A stretch of DNA of 60,000 bases from Strigamia acuminata (lineage: Eukaryota; Arthropoda; Chilopoda; Geophilomorpha; Linotaeniidae), in NCBI GenBank assembly GCA_949358305.1, contig OX442315.1:13978427-14038426 (forward strand). Direction: 5' to 3'. Below are positions 20,930 to 33,000 of the stretch, piece by piece. The notes under the pieces are model-generated. The model made no database searches and had not been told where the DNA came from. It was given only the letters and a program-made list of their open reading frames with translations. Made by a program: the position numbers and the translations under genes. Every line of letters begins with the position of its first letter. Position 1 is the stretch's first letter.

Positions 20930-21445
20930 CAAATTTGGACAAAATTCATCAAAAATGAATTAAATTTAGACAGAATTCATCAAAAATGAATCAAATTTGG
21001 ACAGAATTCATCAAAAATGAATCAAATTTGGACAAAATTCATCAAAAATGAATTAAATTTGGACAAAATTCATCAAAAATGAATTAAGTTTGGACAGAAT
21101 TCATCAAAAATGAATCAAATTTGAACAGAATTCATCAATAATGAATTAAATTTGAACAGAATTCATCAATAATGAATTAAATTTTGACAGAATTCATCAA
21201 AAATGAATCAAATTTTGTCGAAAATCATCAAAAATGAATCTAATTTTGTCGAAATTCATCAAAAATATATCCAATTTCGTCGAAATTCATCAAAAATATA
21301 TCCAATTTCGTCGAAATTCATCAAAAATATATCCAATTTCGTCGAAATTCATCAAAAATATATCAAATTTCGTCGAAAATCATCAAATTAACTCAAATTT
21401 CGTCGAAAATCATCAAATTAACTCAAATTTAGTCAAAATTCATCA
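20930..21445. repeat. Minisatellite, 31-base unit
   Basis: About 16 tandem units of 31 bases built around GAATTCATCAAAAATGAATC. In the right half units change to CATCAAAAATATATCCAATT with CGTCGAAATT. Short open frames through it are repeat artefacts. It lies just downstream of the RIOK1 3' end. Confidence 0.9.
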
Positions 21446-21660
21446 AAACTTAAGTCATTGAACAAAAATCTCAAAAAAATTACTCCACAATTTTAAAATT
21501 GCATATTAATCCCCCACCGAGCATCCTTGAATCACAAAACACCATCTGTCTTCAGACAACTACCGGATAACCTCGTAAAAACCCGAATATTAATTTTTAT
21601 AGCTGCACTTACACCACTTAAAACAGGCAAATAAAACGCACCTCTTTCCCAACACTAAAC

Positions 21661-21666
21661 TTTATT
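21661..21666 (-). terminator. RIOK1 polyadenylation signal overlapping the stop codon
   Basis: AATAAA on the minus strand; its TAA is the RIOK1 stop codon at 21664-21662. If used, cleavage would give a 3' UTR of only about 10-30 bases. Confidence 0.5.
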
Positions 21667-24625
21667 TACTATTAGCTTTCAACAGTTTATCTTTCCTCTT
21701 TTTAACATGTTTCTTCACTTTAACTTGTCGTTTCTCCCTCTGTCCCTCCTTCACCTCTTTCTTTCTCTCTTTTTTACTATTCGGCGATTCGTTACGCGGT
21801 CTCCGACAGCTCCTAAAATTACTTCCACCCGTTTCGTCGTCCTCGGACCCCGAATCACTCTCAATTTCACCATCCGACGTCGAAATATTCGGCGCAACAT
21901 TAGCTCCCGACAGATCATCCTTCATTCCCGTAATTGCGCAATAAGCCAACTAAAAAAATAAAAAATTTTGGAAAAATTATTTTATATATAAAAAAATTTT
22001 TATTTTTTTATTTTACCTTTTCGCCGGTATCCTTCACTTTGTTGTAATCGCGTTCGTATTTCTCGACGTCGGCTAATTTCTGCGGGATGTGGATTTGCTT
22101 GAAAACCTCTTCGTTGACCTTCTGCTCGTTGGTGAGTTCAACTTGCGGCCGATCTTCGATCATTTGCTTCATGTTTTCCAGATGTTTCTCCATGTTGGCC
22201 TCGGTTATGTTTACGTCGGTGACAAAATTGAAGAGTTCTTCAACTGTCATTGTGTTGACGTCCTTTTTACTGAAATATTGGTTGATGTTGGTGCAGTCAC
22301 GGCGTAAAAAGTCCAACGATTGCGGGTGGTCGTGCTCCACCGATTGCGAGACGTCGATAACCCACAATTTGCCTTCGCTGTATCTGAAAATAAAATTGCA
22401 AATATTAAAAAATCGAAAATTTTGACTAAATCCATCATTTATGTACAAAAAATTAACCCTTTCACCGAAATAATGCAGTTTTATGCACAAAATTACACTT
22501 TCATGTGCAAAAAACCAACATTTTCCGTACAAAATTGGACATTTTGCGTACAAAAGTGGACATTTTGCGTACAAAAGTGGACATTTTGCGTACAAAAGTG
22601 GACATTTTGCGTACAAAAGTGGACATTTTGCGTACAAAAGTGGACATTTTGCATACAAAATTGACGTTTTGTGTACATAAATGCATTTTTATACATGAAA
22701 ATGCGTTTGATGGGTACAAAAGCATATTTTGCACTCAAAAAATGCATTTCCATTCATGAAAACGGGCCTATTTACACCAAAAAAATTCGAAAACATCCTT
22801 TTTTTTATCTAAATAAATTCCACCGCACAGCCCCATGCATTTAAAGACCAAAAAAATTACTTACAAAATATTAAATTCACTCAAATCAGCGTGCACAAGT
22901 TTACACTTGTGAAACAATCTCCACATGAGCACGACGCAATCCCAATACAATTCCCACGCTTTATTCACAGATAAATCGACATCTTTCAATTTCGGCGCCG
23001 ACCTAAAAGAAAAAAAACAACATTTAATTGCACGCAATTTATTAATCTACGCGTAAAACATACATTCCATTGGTTCCGATGAATTCCATGACCAACACGT
23101 GACTTCTCAGCAACAACGGTTTCGGAGAGTTGAGGCCACTGTTGTGCATTCTCATTAAATTTCTCATCTCCTTCTCGGCCCAGGTTTGCACCATTTTCCG
23201 GTTGTTTTTCCGGTTGTAACCGTGTCGGAAGCGAAATTCGCCGGTCACGTATCGATCTCGGTCTTTGAAGACCAAAATGGAGGTTTTGTAGACTTTGATC
23301 GCGTATTCTTCGTCGTTTTTGCCGAGTGCGTGGTAAACGTTCGCTTCTTTTCCCGTGCTGACGCAGCCGTTGATTTCTTCGAATTGCGAATGAAGTAGTT
23401 TGAAGAGGATCATTCTAGTGCGCACGTCTAGGACCTGTTCGACTGTTGCGCGGTCGAATTTGTCTTTGGTTCGGTGGCGGGATGATTCGGTTCGGCGCTC
23501 GTTTTCGGTCAGTTTGTTTGTTGTGGAACTGGATAAATCGGGGACGTCGAATTGAACTAAAAGGAAAGAGTTGAGGGATGAATTGTGATTTTTGTTTCTT
23601 CGTTTTACGCAAGAGATTTTATCTCAGAAATTCAATTTTAACTGAAAAAATTCAATGTAAACCCAAAATATTCAATAGAACCCCAAAATATTCAATAAAA
23701 ACCCAAAAAATTCAATCTAAACCCAAAGAATTCAATCTAAACCCAAAAATTTCAATTTTACCCCGAAAAATTAAAACTTTCCTTAAAAATAATCAATTTT
23801 AACTCAAAAAATTCAATTTTAACCCAAAAAATTCAATTTTAACCCAAAAAATTCAATTTTAACCCAAAAAATTCAATTTTAACCCAAAAATATTTATTTA
23901 ATCCTCAAATACTGCACTATTTCATATAGAATTCAATTTTTTGCTTCAAAATTGACGAATTTTTGACATTTTTGACATTTTTAAATTAAAAATAAATATT
24001 TTTCGTTACAAAAACTCGAATTTCACCTTGAAAATTCAAACAACACTTAAAATTCATACTTTTTGCCTGTAAAACTAAATCCTAACCTGAAAAACAATGA
24101 AATACAGAAGAATTCCATCGACAGATACCCCTAACAACCCCACAAATTCTCTCATTTTTTTTTATTTCACCTATTACCATTTATTTTATGTCGAACGTTT
24201 CCCCACAGCTTGTCGTGGGGTTGATAATTCTTGACAGTTTTCGTTTGAGTATTGGGCTTCCATGTCTGAAATAAACAACGAAATATCGGTGATTAAATAA
24301 ATAACTAAATAATTATATAAGTACTTACATTGGATGTTGGTTGGTAACATTTGGTCAAATCTAAACATATATTTTGAAACGTTTAATTTATTTTTATTTA
24401 TTTACGACAATATTATTCGAATACCTTTAATGTTATCATCATAATCGTATCCTTCATCACAGTCAGTTGAATCTGAATTTTCGTCTATGTCGCCATAAAC
24501 ACCTAAAATTATGAAATTATTCAATTAAAAATCAAATTATAATGAAACCATTTGCCAGTTTTACATTTCGGTTGAACATTTTCAACTATATCGTCTTCTT
24601 CGGCATCATCAAATTGCCCGTCCAT
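21662..24625 (-). CDS. RIOK1: RIO kinase 1, complete, 514 residues
   Basis: RIOK1 is an atypical kinase/ATPase needed for late cytoplasmic maturation of the 40S ribosomal subunit. Exons on the minus strand: 24625-24565, 24502-24425, 24360-24329, 24265-24178, 23556-23064, 23002-22865, 22383-22017, 21949-21662; all borders are GT..AG and phases agree. The N-terminus (1-70) is acidic. The RIO domain has [11 protein letters not shown] (about 153-163) as ATP loop, YAIKVYK with the ATP-binding Lys (about 173-179), [15 protein letters not shown] flexible loop, [10 protein letters not shown] (about 286-295) with the catalytic Asp, and [13 protein letters not shown] with the metal-binding Asp. The C-terminus is acidic then strongly Lys/Arg-rich, as in family members (human 568 residues). 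The start is the first ATG after a likely TSS region at about 24.7 kb; a candidate divergent exon lies 300 bases upstream. Confidence 0.95.
22440..22760. repeat. Minisatellite, 21-base unit, RIOK1 intron 6
   Basis: Five to six near-perfect copies of a 21-base unit (GCGTACAAAAGTGGACATTT core) at about 22535-22665, with decayed units on each side. Long open frames on both strands here arise from the repeat period of 21 and are not genes. Confidence 0.9.
23635..23890. repeat. Minisatellite, 20-base unit, RIOK1 intron 4
   Basis: About 12 units of CAATTTTAACCCAAAAAATT type, increasingly regular towards 23890. It is located in the RIOK1 intron 24177-23557. Confidence 0.9.
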
Positions 24626-24925
24626 GTTCCTAGATTACAAAATGAGTAGAAATGTAGCTCTTTACGTCGATTGTAAACATGTGCTAACACGTTTGCTAAT
24701 ATGGTGCAATCGTCTAAAGGCTGTTGGACTTGCAATGTATTAAAAACAAAAATAAAATTATTCGTTACAGAAGTTTGATATTAATACTCGGATTTTTTTA
24801 AAATAAATAAATTTATAGTTAATTAGAATATTTAATTGGTTTATAATTTTACGATCGTGCAAAGTTAGACAGGCGCCAGACATCTTCGGTTCGGCTGCAA
24901 GCAGGATCAAACCGTGGGAAAAATA
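24626..24925. promoter_or_regulatory. RIOK1 upstream region
   Basis: The non-coding 300 bases between the RIOK1 start and the candidate plus-strand exon at 24926. They would hold the RIOK1 promoter. No specific site is asserted. Confidence 0.4.
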
Positions 24926-24987
24926 ATGGCGGAAGATTTCGAGTGTCGTCGTTGGACTTGCACGTGCAGATTTAGTTTCGGCAACCG
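24926..24987 (+). other. Candidate first exon divergent from RIOK1
   Basis: An ATG in a context like a YY1-type start element (AATAATGGCGGAAGA) opens 20 codons rich in Cys and Arg (MAEDFECRRWTCTCR...) and runs into a good donor CCG|GTAGGT. I found no matching downstream exon, so it may be a non-coding transcript or chance. Confidence 0.3.
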
Positions 24988-26344
24988 GTAGGTGTATTTA
25001 TATATTCTTATAACAGATTCTAAGTTGTTGTGAGAGAGCTACAATAAGCGTTTTGTAACTTCCAATACAAAACTTTCAAGAATTTTGTTTGGAACACTCG
25101 GGTGTCGTCCTTTAGTTAGAACGTTCAGTCAGGACCAGGAGATAGTTATTTATTTATTTATTTTGTATTTATTACTACCAATTTAAATATTTTTGTTTTT
25201 CTTTGAGGATGATATTTTCGTCTTGAATTTTATTTACGTGTGTAAAGATTAATTTTTTATAAGTTTAATGGCATTAAATTTATATTTTCAAAGTTTATTT
25301 TCCCTGGCGGGAAATTTGAAATTTGAGACCAAACAAGATAAATCAAAAATTATTTTATTTCGTATAAAATATATACAAAAACGTATTTTAAAATCATATA
25401 CGGTCGTTCCAGCGACAATTGAGCTTGCACAGCTTCTTAATTATCAGTTTTGGAGTGTTACGTATGCAAAAGTGCAACCACCAAACAATTGTTCCAAAAT
25501 AGTAATAAGTTTCAGTAATGCAAAATCGAAACATAATAACATTTTCTTAAAAAAATGTAATAAATAACCAAATGTATCCAATAAACTCAATCTACATATT
25601 TATACACTCAAATTACGATAACATTTTCACTTTAAATAAATGTATTTATTTATTTATTTTTGGAAAATAAATTAGTTTTGCAACAAAGAAGAAATAAACA
25701 CTCCCTGATATCACATCAATAAAACCAAATCAGTCCCCCAAACCAGGAAAGTGTTAAATTTTAACACAACATGAGCAAATTGTGAGCAAAATAAAATCAA
25801 ACAGAAATTGGTAGACAGGATTGCACATAAAAATAAAAATAAAAAATAAAAATAAAACAAGGAAAAATTTGTTCAAGCATTTATAAACATTTTTTTTTTC
25901 ACAAAACACTACAACTTCTGATGAACCTAAGTTACCTAACCACACACTCATCTCTGATGTATTGGCAAATACAAAGATGGTTAATGCCTTATTTTGCCAA
26001 TGGCAAATCTGAAAAACAATGTCAACTCTTGTGTTTTGATTTGTGTACAGAAATAATAACAAAAATGTAATGTAGACAAACCAAGCGGGGCTTCTTCTGA
26101 CACACTAGAACATAATGCAAAATGACAAAGCGGAGTTTCAATTAATTCCATAATTTAATTTTTTTTTTATTCTTTTCATACTTCATTTAAACTTCTGACA
26201 ATACTACAAGCTTGTATATATACAATAAATCTTCAGTTCTATTTTGTATCCACATTTACCACCACGACTTAACCCTCCAATACCTAAGAATTTCTATACC
26301 AATCACATACAGCATAAAATGTCCACATTATTTTGATCTCAGGT
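24988..26344. other. Gene-poor spacer
   Basis: AT-rich sequence with short ATTT runs (25150-25165, 25640-25660). Small open frames (for example 25268-25567) show no recognisable domain. Nothing else is supported. Confidence 0.4.
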
Positions 26345-26508
26345 AAACTCTTTAATAAAAAAAAAATATTGTTGTTTATTTACTTTATTTTAGCATTATT
26401 AGGCCTAATATTAATACTGCTAAATAACAACTGGAATTAGAAAATCGTCTGCGCAGAATGGGATGCGCAGTACGAATTTAGCATCAAGATACCCGGCGCG
26501 AATTGTAG
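26345..26508. mobile_element. Family H element, single arm
   Basis: The segment from TTAGGCCTAATATTAATACT through GTACGAATTTAGCATCAAG to CGGCGCGAATTG matches the inverse of the left arm of the element at 34509-34806. The opposite arm is missing. Confidence 0.6.
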
Positions 26509-26592
26509 TCGAAATCTCGGATATCTGTGGATATCTTAATACAGGAGCCACATCTGGTGGACATTCTATTGCTGTTTGGATTTGGTTTAGCC

Positions 26593-26754
26593 AATAGACC
26601 ATTGGAAAATTATGACATAATGCAGTTTGGCTCCGCCCCCAATACGAAAACTACAAATTAACAATGTTGTAATGTTATTTTGCAATAGAGGGTGGGCAAC
26701 CATGTTATGATCACATGATCGTATCACCTGATCTCATTTCTCCAAAGGTCTATT
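26593..26754. mobile_element. Family G short TIR element, copy 1
   Basis: The ends AATAGACCATTGGA and TCCAAAGGTCTATT are inverted. The interior has ATGACATAATGCA and GATCGTATCACCTGA motifs. Related copies lie at 56796-56965 and, inverted, 51404-51538. Confidence 0.7.
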
Positions 26755-27049
26755 GAAGGTTTTCCACAGGATATCAGTTAGATGGCTTGGCGATGTAAAT
26801 ATCAATGAGACTTTGCTGTAATGAGTTCTATAATACCACATGACAAGTAAAAATTGTACACGAAAACCAATCAAATTATGGGATTTACTCAAACATCCCA
26901 TTATACTGATTTGATTGCCAACTCAAAATGCAGTGTCTGCTTCAGTTTGGTATTTTCTAATAGATTAAAACATTGAATACTTCGTAAGACAATAAGATTG
27001 AGACATTTTAAATTAATGAGATAAGAAAATAAAGGCACAAATTTAGTCA

Positions 27050-30000
27050 TTAATGATGTCTATTAGCCCATGGACCAAGATCATCTTCATCTTCTCTGTG
27101 CCTGTGATGGTGGTGGTGGTGTTGGGGTCTGGACTTATTCCTTGGGACTTCTTTCCTGGTACTCCAAGCCGTGCTGTCGCTGACCGTCATCTCGTTGGAG
27201 TCTCTCATTCCTTCAAATGTCCCACCTCTGTGTGGGTTAGGGTAATTACTGTCTAAAGGTTTTCTTCCATTGTGCTGTGGATTTATTCCTGCTCCTTTAT
27301 CTAAGCGTAGATTTTCCCAGGCCCTTTTGTAGTATTTGGTGAGTCCTCCGTGTTCAGAGCCGGAGTCGTAGGTGCTGACCGTGATGTTATCCATGGACCC
27401 GCGTGGTTGTTTTCTGTTTGGGGGATTGAAGGGAGAGGAAAAGGTTTGAAGGGAGTTTTCATCATCAGTACGGCTGATAGCGAGATCTGGAAAATTGTTA
27501 GTACAACAAGAGACCACCAGTTAGTCTCCTTAACTAGCTTTAATATGCCAATTGCAAATCTTAAAACTTAACAAGTACAAATTTAATCTATTGCCAGGTA
27601 AGTTGTACTAATTAAAACCAAGCAGTTGGTAAATTCCGTAACCAAAAGTTAATTTTACGTCAGGTCAATCTTGCGTCAAGAATACTGAACAGTATCAGAC
27701 CAGGGGTAGACAAAACTAAAAATAATTTGGAAGCCAGCATGTCTATTTTGCAAATACGAGCTAAGAAATTCAGGTGGTGGGTAAAAGTTTTCAGGCGCGA
27801 GGGCAACCAGGCGCTCTGTATTTGTCTACCTCTGGTATTAACAGTCACATTGGTTTCTCCTTGCTTTAAGCTAGGACGATTAATAGATGGCTTCCCAGCT
27901 GCCATTTTTGTGTGAACAATCTGGCATTTCACCATGACTACAGCCGAGAACCTATTGTTGGCATTTTTGTTAGATTTGAATTATTTTTAAACACTGGAAA
28001 GTTTTCTATTAATTGTCCTGTGTTTAACAACTGTTAAAAGACAAATTCATTGGTTTTTAGTCATAATTTTCTACAGTTTAAGATCTTAGGTAGTATGTTT
28101 TAATACAGTTGGTCCCATTTTAATAACAAAATATGAAAAAGCCGAAAAATTCATTGAGTAAAAGGCAAACCAATGAATTTGTTTTTGAAGCAACATTTTA
28201 ATGTTAATCCTGAACCATTGTAAAGCAGCTGTCTGAATAAATTACTAAGATTTAAATTTGATTTAAAGCTGTAGTAGGCAAGCTTAAAGTTTGGAATGTC
28301 AGCAGTTGACATCAGCAATAAGCAAGCAACAAAACTACCATTTATATTTAGTAAATATTTAACCAATTATACATGTAAGGTAAATAGTTTCGCATACATT
28401 CAATAATTAGAAACACACATCCTTAGAAAGATATTTCCACTTCTAGCCGAAATGGGAATATCTTTCGCAATGGCTCAAAATGTCCAAGTTTTTAACCAGG
28501 CCCGGCTTAAGGCACGACTGATCGATGCAAGCATACATGATGCCGAAACTTATGGAGATGAATTTTGGGTAAAACTTCGTTTTTGATTAATGAAAACATT
28601 CTTGGCAAATGCTTTTGCAGTAGTTCGTCTTGCACTCCAAATTCACCGACTATCTGCAAAGTCGTGAACGGTAAAAGGATCGATTTTAATTTTTGTGTAT
28701 TCAAAACCAATTATTGAATGGAAACTAATCTTAATTTCTTGTGGTTACAGAATTCATTTCTGCTATGTTATGATCTTAAAGTCGTGTTCACTTACCGTCT
28801 GTATACTATCACTAGAATTGTGATAACAGCCGCTAAAATCACAAAGCCGCCAAACACAGAAAGTGCAATAATACCACCTGTTCGAATAAGAAGCAAATTA
28901 GTCTGGTTCCTTTTGCCATAAAATTCTGTTTTACCTGTATTTAGTCTGCCTGCAGCTGCAGTGGAGATTCCAGCATTCATCTGGCGATTGTCATCCGCTT
29001 TAGTCGTAGTAGGCGGAACTTGCTGAACATTTATGATATTGTTTTCTCGTTGAGTTGGAAGTATGTTATTACGCGATGTTATAAGGTTGGGATGAAGTGT
29101 GATACCTGTAGGTTTAAATGGATTTGAGACAGGAGATAAAGTAGTTTTCCTGGGCAGCAAAACAATTGGTTGTGCAGTAGAAGGTGCAAGTGTTGTTGTG
29201 CTTTGTGTAGTGGGAGGAGGGGTAGTGGTAGTAGTAGTAGTAGTAGTAGTTGTTGTGGGCTTGGGAGTAGTGGAAGTGGTAGTGGTGGACTGGGGAGTTG
29301 TCGTAGTAGTGGTAGTTGTAGTTGTACTGGAAGTAGTTGTTGGTTCAGGAGTTATCGAAGAATCTTCGGACGGTCCAGTATGTACTACTTCTGCTGGAGG
29401 TTCTGTAACTTCAACAGAGAATTTTCCACTTTCTTCCGTCGACAAACTATCGTCTCTTTCATTAGCAACCGGTGAGAGGAAGTCATTGGGGGAAAGTGGT
29501 GTTTGGGGATTAATCGGCTTGAATCCGGAATTATCTTCTACAGGAAACATTGGTGGATGGACTCCATTGACTGAGGGAATTGGAGTTTCTGACTCGTCTT
29601 GTGGTGATTGTTCGTTACTTGGACTTAGCCAGTTGAAAAGCGCAGGCAAAAGAGACGGTTTCTCTGTGCTGCTTTCATCGCGGTCAGCGGGCGCTCCGTT
29701 AGGCAACAAGGGACTAGCGGTAGTAGTAGGCGCAAGTGCTGAGGATCCCTGCCCGCCCTGCCCACCACCGGGCTGTGTGGACTCTGCAAGAGCAAAGAAA
29801 AAAGAATTTGGTTTTTATTGCTCAAACATAATGAACAAATCATTGAAAGTTTGCTCTTAGACATCCTCCACAGCAGTGAAGTATTAGTGCAGGAAGCATG
29901 TGTTAGAGATAGATTGAATGTTATTTTTTGAGCAAAACTTGGACGCAAATTAATAGTTGGGGGATTCATGAAGAAGACAATCATTTGAAAAGTATGTGCG

Positions 30001-33000
30001 CTGAGAATTGAATCAGTAATACTATGTTTACATGCACGGATCAGAGATCTGCATTGGGTACCCGTACCCGTACCCGTACGGGCGGGTAATGGGTACGGTT
30101 TTTACGCCAATGCACATCTCTGACACACGTGATCGCGTTCAGGGTAGGGTAGGGTAGAGAATTTTTTTTGGAGACGGGTAACGGACGGGTAACGGGTAAG
30201 GATTTTACGCCAATGCAGATCTCTGGCACGGATTATTTCGAGTGAGATGAAATATTCCGTGTGCACAACTGTCGTGTAAACAGGGATAACAAGGATTATT
30301 CGAGTAGTGAATAATCCCTCGCTGAAGGTTGTTTATTTCGAGTGAACTCGAATTATCTTTTTGCGCATGCGCGCATCGCTTCCGGTACTTCCCCATTGGT
30401 CGAAAACCGAAAGTGATCACAAATTATTTTCTGCATGTAAACACAACAATTTGATTTTTTCACCACTCAAAATATTTGGTGCATGTAAACGTGCAGAAAG
30501 GCTAAGGAGTATTAAATAACACGGGTAAACAATTTCTAATAATTATTGCATTTAAAATTTGCCTAAATTCCAAATCCAAGCTTAGTAGTCCACATTTGGA
30601 TGTTGTTGTCGTGCAACCAACATTCTGTTCATCGACTTGCACAGTGCTGTTTTGGAAGGTATACTCGGTACATCTTCAGTTTTATGCAATATAATACGGC
30701 AGGCGTAATCAGAAAAACAGGGACGGCAATGTGGAGACATTTTTTAGTGCAATAACTATTAGAAACTGTTGGGAGAATTTCTGTGGATTTACTTTGACAA
30801 ATTGGCGCTTCATCCGACCATTGTCCGGTTTGAGTGCACACAAGTTTCTGCTTTCCTATCAGTGCGTAATTTGCTTCTGAGCAGAAGTAAGTGATTACAG
30901 TTCCAATCATTGTAACATTGGTAGTTGATGCAAAGTATCCGTTCGGAATTGGAATTGGAGGTGCACATGTTGCAGCTGCATTTAGAAGAATAAGAACATG
31001 TAAAACTTCTTTTTGCATCAAACTTGTAACTTACGTTCACAGCGCGGTGGAGGTCCATCCCATTTTTCATCGACGTCACAAATCAGGTCACCACGGCCGA
31101 CCAGTGCAAATCCGTCCTCACAGAAGTATCGGACCATACTTGTATAGAACTTGGTGGAATTGGCTAACAAGAATTGGCCATTTGGTATTTCAGCCGGCAG
31201 ACCACATTCCAAATCTATTCCGAAGCAAAAAAGACAATTCTTATTCAAGTTCAGAAGAAATGTATTCACAATCAGCAATTGTGAATGGAAAACAGTGAGC
31301 ATAACCAAAATCATTATGTGGGTAGCCATACAAGGGCATAAATCCCACGTAACAATATCCTACGTTTGCAAGTTGGCGGGTATTCGTTGTAGTATCCATT
31401 CGACTGACAAGTTCTTCTTTCGGGCCCGATGAGTAAATCTCCTGGATTGCAAATGTACCTAATGGCAGTTGTGGGAATAAAATCTCTCGATGTGACTGCA
31501 AGAGTTGAGTTTGGAGGTTGTTCCGGATGACCGCACGTCAATGGTCCTAGACAAGCGAGATAAAGGTTATTCATCTAGAACTGGTTCCTGCCAATGACCA
31601 TTGTGCTTACTGTGTTGGCAAATGAAATTAAGATTCAAGTTGCAGTTTGTGTCTGACCACAGCCAGCCTTTTGTGCCATCGAAGCGAGAACAGTTTTCGT
31701 TGCCGCCCGGCAGGTTCCAAAAGGACACGCTTACATCATTGCCTAAATTTAACAAATAAAAAATGGTGTTAATGGGATAGAGGTGTATCTGAAGACATGT
31801 TATAGGTACCAGTAATCCATTTCCAGTTGTTGAGATTATTTGAGTCTCTTGTGGCTCCCATCCAATACTGGCCCGAAGGTTCGTTCCGGTGTCGTTGCCA
31901 CAGTTCCCAACTGAGAAAGCCTTGTAATGTAGGACTGGTTTCATCTACCAAACTTCCTCCTCTTGATTCACACGTTCTACTGGCTCCCATGAAATTTGCC
32001 GGTTGGTTGTTGTAAAAAATATAACATTTGCCATTGAAGGTTGCTGTACTTCCTAGAGGCTGGTCTCTGAAACTTGGACAACTTTCCACTGGAACAGCTG
32101 GAAAGAGTTTTTAGTTTGTTTAATATAAAGGAATTAATAGCTATTGTTTGGTTTTTCTATTAGTGGCCTTTTTTGCAAGGTAAAGATTTGTTTTGAGTTT
32201 TTTTGTTTTCGGTCATGCTTAGGAAAGGTGAAAAATTATGCTTCAGTGGAACTGAAAGCTTTGGATTTTGCCCTCAAGGTTTTTTTTTTTTTAATTTTAA
32301 GTTTTTTTGGGATATGTGGTATGTGACCCTAGTTGTAGCTAATAAAATTCAGGAATGTTTTTAAATCTTTTATTACTGAAGTAAAAAAAAGAACTAGTGG
32401 AAACTTGTCCCTTCTGAATGTGATTCAGCAATTAGTGAATTTATCTTGGATCTGTAAGTCAATGTTTGTGTTTGATGATGTCATGTTATAGTGGAAATAG
32501 GGTTGGGATCTAATTTCCACAGAAATAGGCAGTATGTATGTTTTAGACACATGGGAAGTCATTAGCACTTTGTTTTTTGTCAAGAATGGAAATCCATAAG
32601 ATTCAATTAATTAACTGTTCCCTAATGATATCAGCAAGCGTATTCCTCCTTCGGAGTGACTTTAATAAATAAATAAATAAATAAATATAAGTGAAAATGC
32701 TGGCTTTGTGTTTTTTAAACTAAAAAGCTGCGATTTAATAATTAAGTTGTAACTTGGGACAGAAATTTGAGTTTTCTTGATATTCTGAAGGTTATTATTA
32801 AAATTTGTGTTAATTTATAGATATTTAGACCAATTTCCTACATTTTGGACATCAAAAAATGCTTTTGAAGCTTGTTCGTACTCCGGTAAAAGTAGGGTTT
32901 ACCGGACCGTACCGGCATGCTGCTTAAAGCGACTTTGCTAAAGGACCCATCATCCCAACTTGCACATGGGCCCATTGATTTCTTGCTACACCACTGGCAA

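Noticed and set aside
20930-21445. Direct repeats resembling a CRISPR array
   Set aside because: Units abut with no unique spacers, and the context is an animal genome with introns.
22008-22760. Several long frames with repeated YAKCPLL / TFCVQKW / CTQNVHF patterns
   Set aside because: They arise from a 21-base tandem repeat, which keeps every frame open; the RIOK1 exon within ends at 22383.
25268-25567. 99-codon plus-strand frame near the candidate exon at 24926
   Set aside because: No domain and AT-driven composition; no splice acceptor in a matching phase was found to link it.
28507-28710. 67-codon minus-strand frame (LQIVGEFGVQDELLQKH) as the missing furrowed exon
   Set aside because: Joining it to the membrane exon in the required phase creates an immediate stop, and no known tail motif is present.
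29099-29860. 253-codon plus-strand open frame rich in Val
   Set aside because: It is the antisense of the Thr-rich mucin stalk exon; the codon bias of the real gene keeps the other strand open.
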